From: Schoenoplectus triqueter
Lineage: Eukaryota; Streptophyta; Magnoliopsida; Poales; Cyperaceae
Assembly (NCBI GenBank): GCA_964058805.1
Contig: CAXKVV010001610.1
Coordinates: 1-49,477, forward strand
Reading direction: 5' to 3'
DNA length: 49,477 nt
This document shows, in pieces, positions 20,801 to 32,879 of this stretch; within the stretch, counting starts at the first letter, position 1, and every line of letters begins with the position of its first letter. Under the pieces are notes generated by a model. It did no database searches. It was not told where the DNA came from and saw only the letters and a list, made by a program, of their open reading frames with translations. Both the position numbers and the translations under genes were made by a program.

Positions 20801-23800
20801 TTCTTGCTTGGATTCTCGACCTCTTTACCTTTATTCTGGACCTTGTCCTTTCCTTTATCGGAATCCTTGGGAGCCTGTCTCTCGGGTATATAAGTCCCGG
20901 ACCGGAGTATGGCTTTACATTCTTCATTTTTGGTCCCAGAGGTGCTTGCTTCCCCTTCGTCATTCGGGAAGAACATCTCCTCTAATGTTGGCATATCTTC
21001 GTCGTGAGAAGAATATACCATGTTGCACGAAGCACCCCAGATCTCTTCGCTTTCTTCTTTATTTATTTCTCCATCTATATTTTCTTCCTTTTGACTTAGG
21101 GTTAGCTTCTCCCAGTCTTCTTTGGAGATGAAATGTTGAAGGGTGATCGCCTCGGGACTGCCCTGCTCATATTCTTCAATTTTATTCTTTCTGGACTTGT
21201 TGCTTCTATGCTTCTTTCTTTTCTTAAGAACCTGGTCTTGGCTCTGGTCCACCTTATAATATACCCTGGGTTTTGGTGGGATCACTGGTGTGATGTCGTC
21301 TTTCCATCTCATGCCAGGCTCTTTCTTAAGGGCTTTAAGCATTTTAATCGATTTCTTCGATAGGTGCGTAGTCCATTGTTCTTCTTGGTCTTCGCTTAAT
21401 TGGCCCGGGACTTTCTCTTCCTCATGAGAGATCGTGTTGGCCTGTTCATGTGCTGATGGGCTTTGCAAGAACCCCTTAGGTAAAGTAATTTCACCGTTTT
21501 TATACGCCTTCTCGACCCAATCTTTGAAGACCCAGCAATCTTCAATTGAGTGCCCTATTATTCTGTGGTATGGGCAAAAGTTGGGTTCGTCTGATTTATC
21601 GGCATCTTCCGGGCGTTTACTGGCCGGCAGGGTTAGGCCGTTCTTCAGTGCCCCTCTGAAGATTTGGGCAACTTTATCTTTTCTGAAGGAGTACGGTTTA
21701 GATTTCTTTTGTTTGAGAGACTCAAAACTCCGTGAACTCCCTCCTGGATTGGGCCTAGGTCCCTTATTGTAATTGTTGCCATTTGTGCTACTACTGCCGC
21801 TTTGGGTGTCTGCGTTAGCGACCATCTTATCCTTCAATGAGGTGAATGCCACTTTGGTTTCAGCTCGGGCCCCTCGTTGCGGCCTATTGTTCATAAAGTT
21901 CGGCACGGTGTGCGGTGACATCCTTTCCATGTTGGATACCGATCTGAGCAAGTCTTTGAATGTATTGACCTTTGTCACACCAAGAAGCATGCCCATCCAC
22001 CCGTCAATGTTTTTCATGATTAGATTGACGGCCTCATCTTCAGTTAATGTGCGGTCGCATTTGATGCTGAGGTTCCGCCATCTATTGATAAAATCTGTCA
22101 TTGACTCCCCTTTCTTGGGTTTAGTGCTTGCCAGATCGGCTATGTTTATTTTATCAGACACCATAACAAATCGTGCCCTGAACGAGTCCGCCATCTCGTC
22201 CCAGGTCCTGATACTGTTGTTTTCCAGCGAATAATACCATTGGAAGGCGGTTCCCACTAGGCTTTGAGGGAATTGTCTTAACAACAGTGCATCATTGCCG
22301 CCCGTGTTACCGCACGAGGCCACAAAGTGGGCCAGGTGTTGTTCGGGGTTCAGGTCTTTATTGCCTTCCCCTGAGAAGGTCCTGAAGCGGGGGATCACAT
22401 ACCCTTTAGGATATTCTTCTAAATCATATATGGCAGGGTATGGATGTCCACAGTTTTTGACGGGAGGGATAGCGTATCCACCTCCAGCTATTTGCATTTG
22501 CTGGGCAATCATGGCTTGAATCTCTTTCCGGGATATTCCCGTTGGTTCAGCCTCCACTTCTATGGTTCTATGTGGATGGGGTTTAGAATCAACAGGTTGT
22601 TTTCCCTTATGATTGCTTTTGGTACTGTGGACCCCTTCTTGACGGGAGCTACCAGCTTTGAAATTGGCGTCTTGTGACTCTTGCAATGACTTGACCGCCT
22701 TAATCAATTCTTCATTTTGCTTCAGCATGGTAGCGATTAGCTCCCGTTGCCTAATCAGCTCTTCGTCCCGTGCCTCGATGTGGCCTTTTAGTATTTCAAT
22801 TTCATCGATAGGCATTTCGGGACGTGTTTCAACGTCATCTTCGTTATCGAAGAGATCAGGGTTTTCGTTGTGGTCTTCCCCTTCCCTGCTGTTGCCTTCG
22901 GGGTTGACTCTCTTGGGTGGTCTCCCTTTTCTACCATTATTTTTGTTGGTATTTGTGACGTGAGCTTGATTAGGCGGAGACTGGTCATCCTGGACCATGT
23001 TCACCTCACCATCAGTATCAGGATCAGTATCGTAGCTTATACTGATGGTGTTGACTGAGAAGTGCTCCTCATAGCGAGCGGTTCTTCTCTTCTTCTTTGC
23101 TTGGTCAGGGGCAGTTATTTTTAAGTTGTTGAGTGGTATTCTCGAGCCTAATCGGCTGAATACACTCTTCTGGCCCAAGTGGCTGAACACGCTCTCGGGC
23201 GGAGCGTTAGATTTGCCGGCCTTGCTGGGCTGGGCTTGAGACTGGGGTTTTGTCGGCTGAGATCCCTTCGGGACCCACACCTGCTGGGTGCTAGGTGTTG
23301 CCTTTGGTATAGACCTCCTTGTGTTCGGAGTAGAGGCAATGGCTTGCGGCTGAGCCATGCCTTGAGATTGGTTAGGGCGGGAGACGTATTGTCTCGACCT
23401 AGCGTTTTTAACGCTTCTCCTCTGTTTGAGGGCCCTGTGAGCCTTATAGATGGCTTCTGCAGGGGCTTGAGACTTGTCCTGGCGGCGCTGAGGCCTTTGA
23501 GTTGGGCGAGATGTGGGCTTAGGCACCTCCCATGCCTGGCGGAGTTGGCCTGTGGCCGAGTTCTTGGCCACTATGCGGAGAGCCGCGAATTTGTTGGAGA
23601 CTGGGATAGCTGGCTTAGCCACCAGCTGGTTCTGATATGCATCCAGGGCCCTCTTCCTGGACGCTTGAGAGTTACGGGCAGTTTGGGCTGCTGCCTTTGG
23701 GGCCGTCTTCTTAGACGGGCGCCTTCTCCTCTTTGGGGAGGTAGTAGGAGAGGCCATGACGTTGTTAGAAATACCCTTGGGAGTTAGTGTAATCGAGTCC

Positions 23801-23979
23801 TCCTCCTCGTCCGGGATGGAGATCCGGACGGTCGCGGGAGTGATCGTGGCCACTGGAGCTGGGCCATAAATGGTAAGTTCTTGTGGGATGGTCCCAAAGA
23901 ACATGAAAAGCTTGCCCTCTGGGCTCTGTGCAGGAGTGACGGTGTAGGGAGCAAGGTTGAAGTTTCCAAAGAATGCCAT
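14892..23979 (-). pseudogene. Gag-pol polyprotein of the inner element, with one frameshift in integrase
   Basis: The start is ATG 23977-23979 (context GAAATGGC); an ATG 13 codons upstream is in a poorer context. Rough residues counted from 24018: retrotransposon gag domain 540-710; CHHC zinc knuckle (CPYHRIIGHSIEDC) 813-828; aspartic protease with VDAGSS about 1180; second CHHC knuckle (CPYHRILGHTIEEC) about 1640-1655; RT with YVDD 2149-2152; RNase H 2250-2420; second RNase H (FDGASS, NNEAEYEAL, GDSQLI) 2430-2590; integrase zinc region 2680-2740 and catalytic core from 2750 with SDNGT. The frame stops at 15439-15441 just after the integrase catalytic glutamate (15448-15450), because the A run at 15441-15444 looks one base too long. 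The rest of integrase, ending WEGPYVIEKVYEGG, continues in the next frame to TAG at 14892. The pre-frameshift part, about 2850 residues, is unusually long for gag-pol. Confidence 0.93.
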
Positions 23980-24405
23980 TTCCTGCAAAAACAAAAACAC
24001 TTGAAAATTATTAGTCATTTTAGCACATAGAAGACCACTTGTATCTCTTAAGTATTCTATTTGCCTCTCTCTTTCAGAGATAAGAGGAGAATCTAGGTCC
24101 CACCGGGCGTGCCAGATCCTGTGCGACCCTTTTTCGCGCGCCGCTGCACCGCCGCCGGGCGATGGGTTCTGCGGAAGAAGGACACGGAGATCCCCCTAGA
24201 TATGCATCCAAATCTTATATTCCCTGAGTTTATTTTGATAGTCCCACCGGGCGTGCCAGATCCTGTGCGACCCTTTTTCGCGCGCTCCGCACCGCCGCTG
24301 GGCGATGGGTTACGGAAGAAGGACACGGAGATCCCCCCTAGATATGCATCCAAATCTTATATTCCCTGAGTTTATTTTGATAGTCCCACTGGGCGTGCCA
24401 GATCC
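23980..24405 (-). repeat. Leader with the LTR-end/primer-binding-site junction present three times
   Basis: TGTGCGACCC starts at 24120, 24264 and 24406 (spacing 144 and 142). The first two are only about 80-bp stubs of the LTR end, followed by TAGATATGCATCCAAATCTTATATTCCCTGAGTT-type text. Each is preceded on the plus strand by GTCCCACCGGGCGTGCCAGATCC (the third has one change). Read on the minus strand, the LTR end is followed by GGATC and then TGGCACGCCCGGTGGGAC, which begins with TGG as a tRNA-primed site should. I could not assign the tRNA. The true LTR is the third copy, since only it continues as the full LTR. Minus-strand TTTTTGCAG at 23984-23992, just before the gag ATG, resembles a splice acceptor. 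Confidence 0.75.
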
Positions 24406-25920
24406 TGTGCGACCCTTTTTCGCGCGCCGCCGCACCACCGCCGGGCGATGGGTTCTGCGGAAGAAGGACACGGAGATCCCTCCCGAGCGTGCATCTGCTG
24501 GGGTGTCGGCCGATTCTGCCGTTTAGAGATATTTGGATGCACATTCAGGGGGTTTTTAGTGATTGTGAGTTCTTGTAGATTCCGGTGGGCGCAAGCCCCC
24601 ACCGTTAATTACCCTGGGCTACGAACCTCGAGGCACCTCTGGATCTTTGAAAGAGAGAAGCAAATAGTATAGTTAAAAGATGGTCAAGTGGTCGTCTAGG
24701 TTTATAAAAAGGGGTCTACGGAAGATGAACCTACAAACAGATCGGTTCAATCTATGGAAGACAAACCTACAAACAGATCGGTTTTGTCCTATGGAGGACG
24801 AACCTACAAACAGATCGGTTCAGTCCATGCCACCTCGAGATGTAACCTTACCTACAGACCAGGTTAATCTCTTCATAGGGGGCTTGAGGTGAGTCTACAT
24901 ACAGATCGACTCGACCTCCGTTGATCTAGAAGATAAACCTACAAACAGATCGGTTCAATCTTAACTAGTCAACGACCAATCACACAAAATACAACTCGAA
25001 GCGCTGAGCCGGTTGATCTTGAGGTTGGTGAATCAGGAGAAGGGTGGATATGGCCCACGTGTTTCTTCTCACCGATCTTCTAGATCATGAATTCGAAGCA
25101 CTAAGCCGATTCATAAACCTAGGAAACACAATTGCACACAATATTAAACCTGAAGCGCTGGGCCAGTTCAACATTGAGGCATGTGTTAGGGAAGGAACCT
25201 ACCTACAGAACGGTTCACATTCACTGTTTTGTGGATGAATCTACCTACAGACCGATTCAATCTCACAGTCTCGGGGAATGAACCAGGAGACAAACTCATC
25301 GACGGACGAGTTCAGTCTTGCCAGCTCAAATGGTCATGAATTACTTGTTCATGACACCGAGTCATTAAGATGTCACTTCGCTCGGACATCGTAATGTTCT
25401 TCTTCTTCAAAGTCGACATATCTCTCCATGCTGATGTCGTAGCTTTGGTCATTCTTCAGCGAGCGTCAAGATGTTCTTGTCTCGACATATTCACTCATGT
25501 TGCTATCGAAGCCTTATTCATCTCACGTCAAGATGTTCCTGTCTCGACGTATCTTATTATTCTTCATCAAGTGTCAAGATGTTCTTGTCTCGACATATCT
25601 TCTCGTATTGCTATTAAAGCCTTAATCATCTCACGTCAAGATGTTCTTGTCTCAACGTATCTTCTTCATATTGCTATCAAAGCCTTAATCATCCTACGTC
25701 AAGATGTTCCTGTCTCGACGCATCTTTTCGTGTTGTCATTGCAACCTTATTTATCCTCTGTCAAGATGTTCTTGTCTTGACTAATCATTCTAAATGTTAT
25801 ATCATGTGTGCAAATATTCTTATGTGGCTCTACACTTTTTATGTGAGCATATTTATTCATTTCAAAAATACACAAAGTATATCATATAATATTTCCCATT
25901 ATTATTTTTATTATAAAGAT

Positions 25921-25963
<43 letters not shown>

Positions 25964-28900
25964 ATTATATTTTTTCATTATTATTATTTTTATTTCTTAA
26001 ACTCTATTTATCTATGTAGAAAATTATTTACAAAAATAATAGGAAAAGGGGTAGCTATTAATTAGAGTTTTATTTATATTTTTTTGGGATTTTTATAATA
26101 GCTAAAGTAGTAAAGTTTTATTTTTATTATTTCTAAACTCTATTTATTCTGTAGAAAATCACTTACAAAAATAATAGAAAATAAAATGACTATGATTTTT
26201 ATTTGTATTTTTAAAATGTTTATAATAGCCAAAGTAATAGAATTTTATTATTATATTCTATTTATTGAAATACTATTCATTATGTAAGAATCATTTACAA
26301 AATTAAAAGATGGTTAGCTATACTATTTTGCTATTATTATTCTATTATTATATTTTTTTTTATTTTTAATATCTAAAAAGAAATCATTACTAATATTCTA
26401 TCTTATTTATTATACTATTCATTATATCTATTCTTATTATTTCTATTTATTATCTATAGAAAGGTATAGGATTTTTATTATTAGTTGAAAATAACCATAA
26501 GAGATGAAATTCATTATGTTTTTATTACAACTATTATTTTTATTACATTTTATTTATCAAAAGTATTTTTATTGTATATTTGTATAGAAATAACAAAAGA
26601 AATACAATTCATATTATAAAACTATATTATCATTCTTTATTATAAAAGAAAATGTATTTTACTATTTATTATCATAGTAGTATATTTTGTATAGTTTGTG
26701 CTATTTATTTTTATTATTATTTTTACAGAAAATATCAATATAATATCTATTATTATATTTTTTATATATTTTTTTATTTATCAAAGAATATAGCTAATCT
26801 CATTATTTATTATAGTATATTACTATCATCATTATTATTTCATGGAAAATCACTTGAAAAATCACTAAAATATATCTAGTTATTATTTATGATTTTTATT
26901 TGTATTTTGGAATTTTTATAGTATTTAAAATGACAAGTCAAAGCTAGGTCAAATATACCAATATATGTAATGTCTTTTGCTTTTAAATTGTTTTACTATG
27001 GTTATATTTTTAAAACTGGAATACTATTGTATAGAAAAATAGTATGAAAAATAAGGAAATTTTAGAAACAAATTTGAGTCAATTTGGAGTTTAATAACAT
27101 TTTCAAATCATTTATTTATTATTTAATTTTAAATTTCTGTTATTATTTACTAGTTGGGCTTAGTATACTGGGCTAAAATAAATTTTTCATTCTCTGCGAA
27201 ATGGGCCCAATTTGATTTATTTTTATTCTTTTCACTGATGGGCCAGCTCTTAGCCCTGCTCATTATTCCTTTCTTGATTATCAGTTGTTAGATCTCCTCA
27301 AGATTAGTGCTGAGGGGAATAAAGGGGCTAGATGCGCTCTGCAACCTTTCTTTTAAACTTAATCTTCCGGATCACCTCAGGATTAGTGCAAGTGCGCCGA
27401 GATTCATGTTTCCACTTCAACAGTCGCGCCAGATGATCTCTTGAACTCTTTTATCCGCCACACTTTGAGATCTGCGCAGAAGGTGACGCCGGCGATCGGA
27501 ACTTCCGATTGAAGATCAGACAGCGGGGTTAGCATCGTCTTGATGCCTCCAATCTTTTGATGATACTTGATTAAAGATCCGTACGGTGGGACAGTAGCGA
27601 GGCCTGTACCATTTTCTTATCTCGATACCGATTTGGTACCAGACTGTGTTAGTTTTGGTAAATCACAGACTGAGTTCGTGTCAGTGCAAAATTTAAGTTC
27701 ATGATGCCATTGTCACTCGTTAATTCATTAATACCGTTGCCTTCTCACCAAAACATTCAAATTCCTGTCGCAATTTTAATAACTCTGATCGATATTCAAA
27801 TATTTCCTTTTGTTCCGTTTCTTTTATTTCTCTCGGCCTAAAGGCTCGCCAGGATCATCTGGGCCAGTGGCTCACGAGAGATGCTAATAGAGGCTTAGCA
27901 TTATCCTTTGTTTGAAGCATGGCTCAAAGAAATCAGTAAAGAAAAACTAAGATGAAGTTAAATGCCAGTTCACATTTACAATTCCGACAATTCTTATTGA
28001 TCAACCTTGCATTTACCTCGGCCTAAAGGCTCACCAGGAGTACCTGGGCCAGTGGCACACGAGGCATGCTAAAGGTTGCCTTATATTGATGTTTGTGTAA
28101 TTTCTGATCAACACAACTCAAGTCGAGAAGTTAACAAAAATAGGAAAAATTAGTTAGATCAAGGTGCTAATTCCAGTTTAATAACATCCCTTGATCAATC
28201 CTATAATGGAAGACAAATTCAATTGTACTGACTGCAAGAAAAACGTTTGTATTAATGCCTAGACTTAAAAGAAATGAAAATTGAGTAATAAAATGATCGG
28301 TTCAAACCTAAAGGCTCACCAAACCGGCTGTTTGGGCCAATGGTGCACTGAACAAGATCATCACATGATAAATTGATGAGAAAGAAAGGAGAAAGAAATG
28401 TTTTCATGCTCAAAACAACAAAGAAAACAGTAGAGCCCTCATTATTCTATTAATTCCCTTTTTTTTAGTGCATAATAACAAACCTCCCTTGTAGCACAGA
28501 TATACTCCTTCTTCACAAGATTAGGTTGATAATTCTTGTAATATCAAGCTCTCTCCTAGGTCTCTCACTGTTAAAAGGGAATGTCTCTTTCTCTCTCCAG
28601 CCCCCTTATCAGAAAGAAGATAGGATTAGTGATTTTTGCTAGTGTATTATCTTGATTTTCCTCCTCTTTCTTTGCTGGCTGTCCAGGGTTTATATAGATG
28701 CAATTACACTCTAATTGTGGCTGGTTGTGTTTCCTTTTTACACAATCTGTGCCTTCTTGATCCCTCGGATTGCTGAGGTGGCGAAATACTGTTGCATCTA
28801 AACGAAATTGGATGGCTGAGATGCACTTGGGGTGTGTTTGTTGCTGCCATAGGTTGAGTTTCGGATCGATGACATGGCAATGAGATCTCAATTCACCCTC

Positions 28901-29617
28901 CCTTGCTCTTTGTTCTTCAAACACCAAGCGAATTTTACTGCAAAATCGGTCCAAGGTCTTGTGCACCCGTTCCACCATGAAATTCATATAGATAGGGGTC
29001 AATTCATGCCAGTAACTGCCTCAACGGAATCGTGGGACCCACTTAAGCCTCCTTGAACCGCCAATTTATCCAATTATTCGCCAAATCATCCATTGGATTT
29101 TAAACCCGAATCCCTTTCTCCTCTGATGCGAGTGACTTACAGTGCACTAGATCGAAAATAAACTTTCCCAGCGTGTTCTCCTCATCAAGGGCTTTCCAAC
29201 GGTATATTATTTGTCAAATTCCGTCACCGTTTGAGTGCTTTTCCATTTTCGGTTGCATTTTGTCGAAGAAAAATCGCCCCAGCAGAGAGGAGATGAACAC
29301 AGCAGGGAAGAAGGGGTGATTTCTGTCCTGTGGGGCCCCGACGTCAGTGAGAAGCACAAGGGAGGAGATGGTGCGGTTTCGGGTGGACTAGGTGCGTGTG
29401 GTCCGACCCCACATGTAAGGTTTAATGAGAGACAAACGTGATACACCAAGTTCACCCACTTACTCATTTCTTTCAAACGGATTTCCAGCGCCAAAGCTCT
29501 TTTTTCTGTTTGGCAGCCCCAAGTTTGCACCCAGTTAACTCCTTAGCTCCAAGTTGCACCCTTAAAAGTCCCTTGATTGAATCTCAGCCTTTCAATTAGC
29601 CCTATTTTCTTTCTCCA
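24406..29617 (-). mobile_element. 5' LTR of the inner element (5.21 kb)
   Basis: It is nearly identical to 6868-12277 apart from a deletion of about 200 bp in the AAGAACATCTTGAC array (near 25488), a few substitutions and microsatellite length. Its TATA box is at 28689-28696, and the cloverleaf modules lie at 27829-27881, 28009-28069 and 28293-28361. As the upstream LTR it would drive transcription leftwards through gag-pol. Confidence 0.93.
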
Positions 29618-29784
29618 ATTTAACAAAGTAAATAGAGCTTAGAAATAAAAAAAAATAATAAAAATTCTACTATTTTAGCTATTATAAAATCCCAAAAAAA
29701 AATATAAATAAAATTCTAGTTAATAGCTAACTCATTTCCTATTATTTTTGTAAATAATTTCCTATAGAAATAAATAGAGTTTAA

Positions 29785-29821
<37 letters not shown>

Positions 29822-31393
29822 ATCATCTTTATAATAGAGATAATAATGGAAGATATTATGTAATAAGCTTTTTACATTTTGGAGATGAACAAATATGCTC
29901 ACACAAGGGGTGTAGAGCCACATGAGGATGTTTGTATACATGATATAACATTTAGAACGAATAGTCAGGACAAGAACATCTTGACGTAGGATAAACAAGG
30001 TTGCAACGGCAACATGAGAAGATATGTCGAGACAAGAACATCTTGACGTAGAATGACTAAGGCTTTGATAGCAACATGAGGAGATATGTCGAGACAAGAA
30101 CATCTTGACGCTGCGACATCAATATGGAGATACATGTTGACTCCAAGGAAGAAGAACATTACGATGTCCGAGAGAAATGACATCTTAATGGCTCACTACC
30201 ATGAGCAAGTAACTCATGACTAAATACGCTCACACAAGGGGTGTAGGGCAACATAGCGATTTTGCACAAGTAATGCAACATGTAGAATGATTAGTCGAGA
30301 CAAGAACATCTTGACGCTCACTGAAGAATGACCAAAGCTGCGACATCAACATGGAGAGATATGTCGACTTTGAAGAAGAAGAACATTATGATGTCTGAGA
30401 GAAGTGACATCTTAATGACTCGGTGTCATGAAGATTGAACTCATCCGTCGATAAGTTTGTCTTCTGGCTCATCTCCCGAGATTGTGAGATTGAATCGTTC
30501 TGTAGTAGATTCATCCACGAAACAGTGAATGTGAACCGTTCTGTAGGTAGGTTCCTTCACTAACACATACCTCAATGTTAAGCTGACCCAGCGCTTCAGG
30601 TTTGACATTGTGTGTAACTGTGTTTCCTAGGTTTATGAATCAGCTTAGTGCTTCGAATTCATGATCTAGAAGATCGGTGAGAAGAAACACGTGGGCCATA
30701 TCCACCCTTCTCCTGATTCACCAACCTCAAGATCAACCGGCTCAGTGCTTCGAGTTGTATTTTGTGTGATTGGTTGTTGACTAGTTAAGATTAAACTGTT
30801 CTGTAGTAGGTTTATCTTCTAGATCAACGGAGGTCGAGTCGTTCTGTAGTAGACTCACCTCAAGCCCCTCTGAAGAGATTAACCTGGTCTGTAGTAAGGG
30901 TATATCTCGAGGTGGCATAGACTGAACCGATCTGTTTGTAGGTTCGTCTTCCATAGGATGAAGTAGGTCGAGTCGTTCTGTAGTAGACTCACCTCGAACC
31001 CCTTCGAAGAGATTAATCTGATCTGTAGTAAGGTTACCTCTTGAAGCGGTAAAAGACTGAACCGATCTGTTTGTAGGTTCGTCTTCCATGGACCCCTTTG
31101 TGAACCCAGACGACCACTTGACCATCTTTTAACTATACTATTTGCTTCTCTCTTTCAAAGATCCAGAGGTGCCTCGAGGTTAGTAGCCCAGGGTAATTAA
31201 CGGTGGGGGCTTGCGCCTACCGGAATCTACAAGAACTCACAATCACTAAAAACCCCCTGAATGTGCATCCAAATCTCTAAACGGCAGAATCAGCCGGCAC
31301 CCAGCAGATGCACGCTCGGGAGGGATCTCCGTGTCCTTCTTCCGCAACCCATCGCCCAGCGGCGGTGCGGCGCGCGCGAAAAAGGGTCGCACA
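29618..31393 (+). mobile_element. 3' LTR of the outer element, second part (U5 end)
   Basis: This is the reverse-complement relative of inner LTR positions about 6868-8826. It includes an (AAT)n run near 29790-29815, inverted AAGAACATCTTGACG copies (29970-30320), CTGTAGTAGG-type repeats (30495-31090) and the terminal GGGTCGCACA at 31384-31393. The first 5 bp beyond the LTR are ATACA. The left partner of that target duplication is outside the window. About 700 bp of LTR expected between 6867 and 29618 is missing. Confidence 0.82.
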
Positions 31394-31950
31394 ATACAAC
31401 AAGATTACCCATGGATATTGATGTTATTCCGGATTCGACGGGGTGATTCCGGGGCTGCACCGACTCCACCAACTCCACATCCCCTATATTTTCCCTATGA
31501 GAATGCTGACTTCACGTCTATTCTCGACATCGTAAGTATTATACCTTAATTTAAAATTTTGAAATATGAAGAGTGTAATTGTAATAATTTGAACTATTTT
31601 AACAGCTGTCAGAGAACTACGATTGGAATGACATTATTGCTAGGTTGTCTACTGATATGCCTGATACGTCGGGTACACAGTTCTAAGATCTATTCGGGAC
31701 TTAATATTTATCGCAGACCCGGCACATACCGATGGATCATGTACAATCACCTTAGCAATACGGACAATAATACGATCTGCAGTACGATCCTAGCCAGTAT
31801 GGTTTTCCTTCCGAACCTGGAGAGTCATCGTATATTCAGGATGACGCTGCAGAGCCTGCATAAACAGGAGATTTCACTCCACTTGCTCTTGGTCTAGAGC
31901 ATCGTGACGTTGGTCCACCACCTCGATATACACCTGGTGTGGTTAGTTGT
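31394..31950 (+). other. Exon-like fragments of unknown origin next to the outer LTR
   Basis: A frame with PTPPTPHPLYFPYENADFTS (about 31460-31530) ends at a donor-like ATCGTAAGT near 31530. After an acceptor-like TTTTAACAG (to 31605) the text LSENYDWNDIIARLSTDM follows. Past a few stops, QYDPSQYGFPSEPGESS-like text (31785-31835) and a proline-rich piece follow. This looks like a decayed two-exon fragment, possibly cargo of the neighbouring Mutator-like element or the disrupted host locus. I do not recognise the protein. Confidence that it was ever coding is low. Confidence 0.3.
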
Positions 31951-32366
31951 TTGTTTTATAACTTAGTCAATATTAATTATAAAAAAAATTTAATCAGCTC
32001 ACTGATATATTGTGTTTACTTTTGAAGACACGTCTGATGCCACATCGACTTGTTAGGCATCATCAGGAGTAGTATTTTATTTTTTATCTTTATTGTTGTA
32101 TTATTTTATTATGGAGATTTTATTATATTATTTTATTTAATACTTTATTATGTCTTTATTTAGTATTATTTTATTACGTCTTTATAATTTTATTTGGTAC
32201 TCTATTTTTAATATGGCAAATAATGATTATCTAAATCAATTCACACATTTTCTACATAAATATATCGTACATCATTTTTTTCCTACGTGCAAAAAAAATT
32301 AAGATTCTGTCTCCAAAACTATTTCCTCTTCCACTCCTAGTTGAAGCATTTACACCTTATTTTTCT

Positions 32367-32595
32367 ATTGTTGTCTCTTGGATCATAACTAGTTGAGAAT
32401 CTCGCTGATTGCAAGGTATCTCAAGAAGTTTGGGTTATTCTGTTGTTATCTCTTGGATCATAACTAGTTGAGAATCTCATTGATTGTAAAGCATCTCGAG
32501 AAGTTTAAGTTCTTCTATTATTATCTCTTGGATCATAACTAGTTGAGAATCTTACTGATTGCAAAGCATCTCGAGAAGTTTGAGTTCTTTTGTTT
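32367..32595. repeat. Three tandem copies of a ~75-bp unit
   Basis: The phrase TCTCTTGGATCATAACTAGTTGAGAATCT recurs with starts near 32374, 32449 and 32524. Each is followed by GATTG(C/T)AA(G/A)G(T/C)ATCTC(A/G)AGAAGTTT and a TTCT tail. There is no ORF. It lies just downstream of the Mutator-like transposase remnant. Confidence 0.85.
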
Positions 32596-32879
32596 GTTGT
32601 GGGACTTGAAAGCATACTCCTATAGTGTCCTAATTACAATGTATACATTAGAAGGGGGGTCATGACTAATTTTATCTCTTTGAGAATATTATATGTTCCT
32701 CGATCTGCCTTGACCCTATATCCTACCCTCCATCTCGTCCATTACCATTCGACGTCTGACCTCCGCACGTCGGCCATTTTTTTATTAGTTCTTTATTTGG
32801 TATTATAATTTCTCCAAGGTATGGTGGCTAAACTTGTTGATCTCCGTAACAATGAAATTGACAGGACTAAGTATTCAGT

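Larger units (their letters stand above)
6868..29617 (-). mobile_element. Full-length inner Ty3/gypsy retrotransposon, Tat lineage (Ogre/Retand-like)
   Basis: Two long, nearly identical direct repeats (6868-12277 and 24406-29617) bound an internal region of about 12 kb. On the plus strand each LTR begins TGTGCGACCC and ends TTTCTCCA, giving TG...CA ends. Gag-pol is on the minus strand, so the right copy is the 5' LTR. The order protease, RT, RNase H, second (archaeal-type) RNase H, integrase is the known mark of the Tat lineage, in which LTRs of several kb also occur. The flanking 5-mers are ATATA (6863-6867) and ATTTA (29618-29622), an imperfect target duplication. Very high LTR similarity suggests a recent insertion. 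The integrase frameshift makes this copy probably non-autonomous. Confidence 0.93.
1..31393 (+). mobile_element. Outer Ty3/gypsy (Tat-lineage) LTR retrotransposon, 3' part, split by a younger insertion
   Basis: Only the 3' end is inside the window: internal tail 1-3543, 3' LTR 3544-6867, then the LTR resumes at 29618 and ends at 31393 with GGGTCGCACA, the reverse complement of the first ten bases of the inner element's LTR. Long stretches align in reverse complement with the inner element: 2940-3543 with 12282-12870, 3577-6867 with about 9531-12250, and 29618-31393 with about 6868-8826. This shows one family in opposite orientation. The gag-pol region and 5' LTR must lie left of position 1. 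Divergence from the inner copy is clearly larger than between the inner LTRs, so this copy is older. The extent is sure to within a few bases at 31393 and less sure at 3544. Confidence 0.85.

Noticed and set aside
15397..23787. Many ORFs of 60-200 codons opposite or overlapping gag-pol
   Set aside because: They are shadows of the long coding frame in other frames, with no independent motif.
31394..31398. Target duplication of the outer element
   Set aside because: The 5-mer ATACA follows the LTR, but the left end of the outer element is outside the window, so it cannot be tested.
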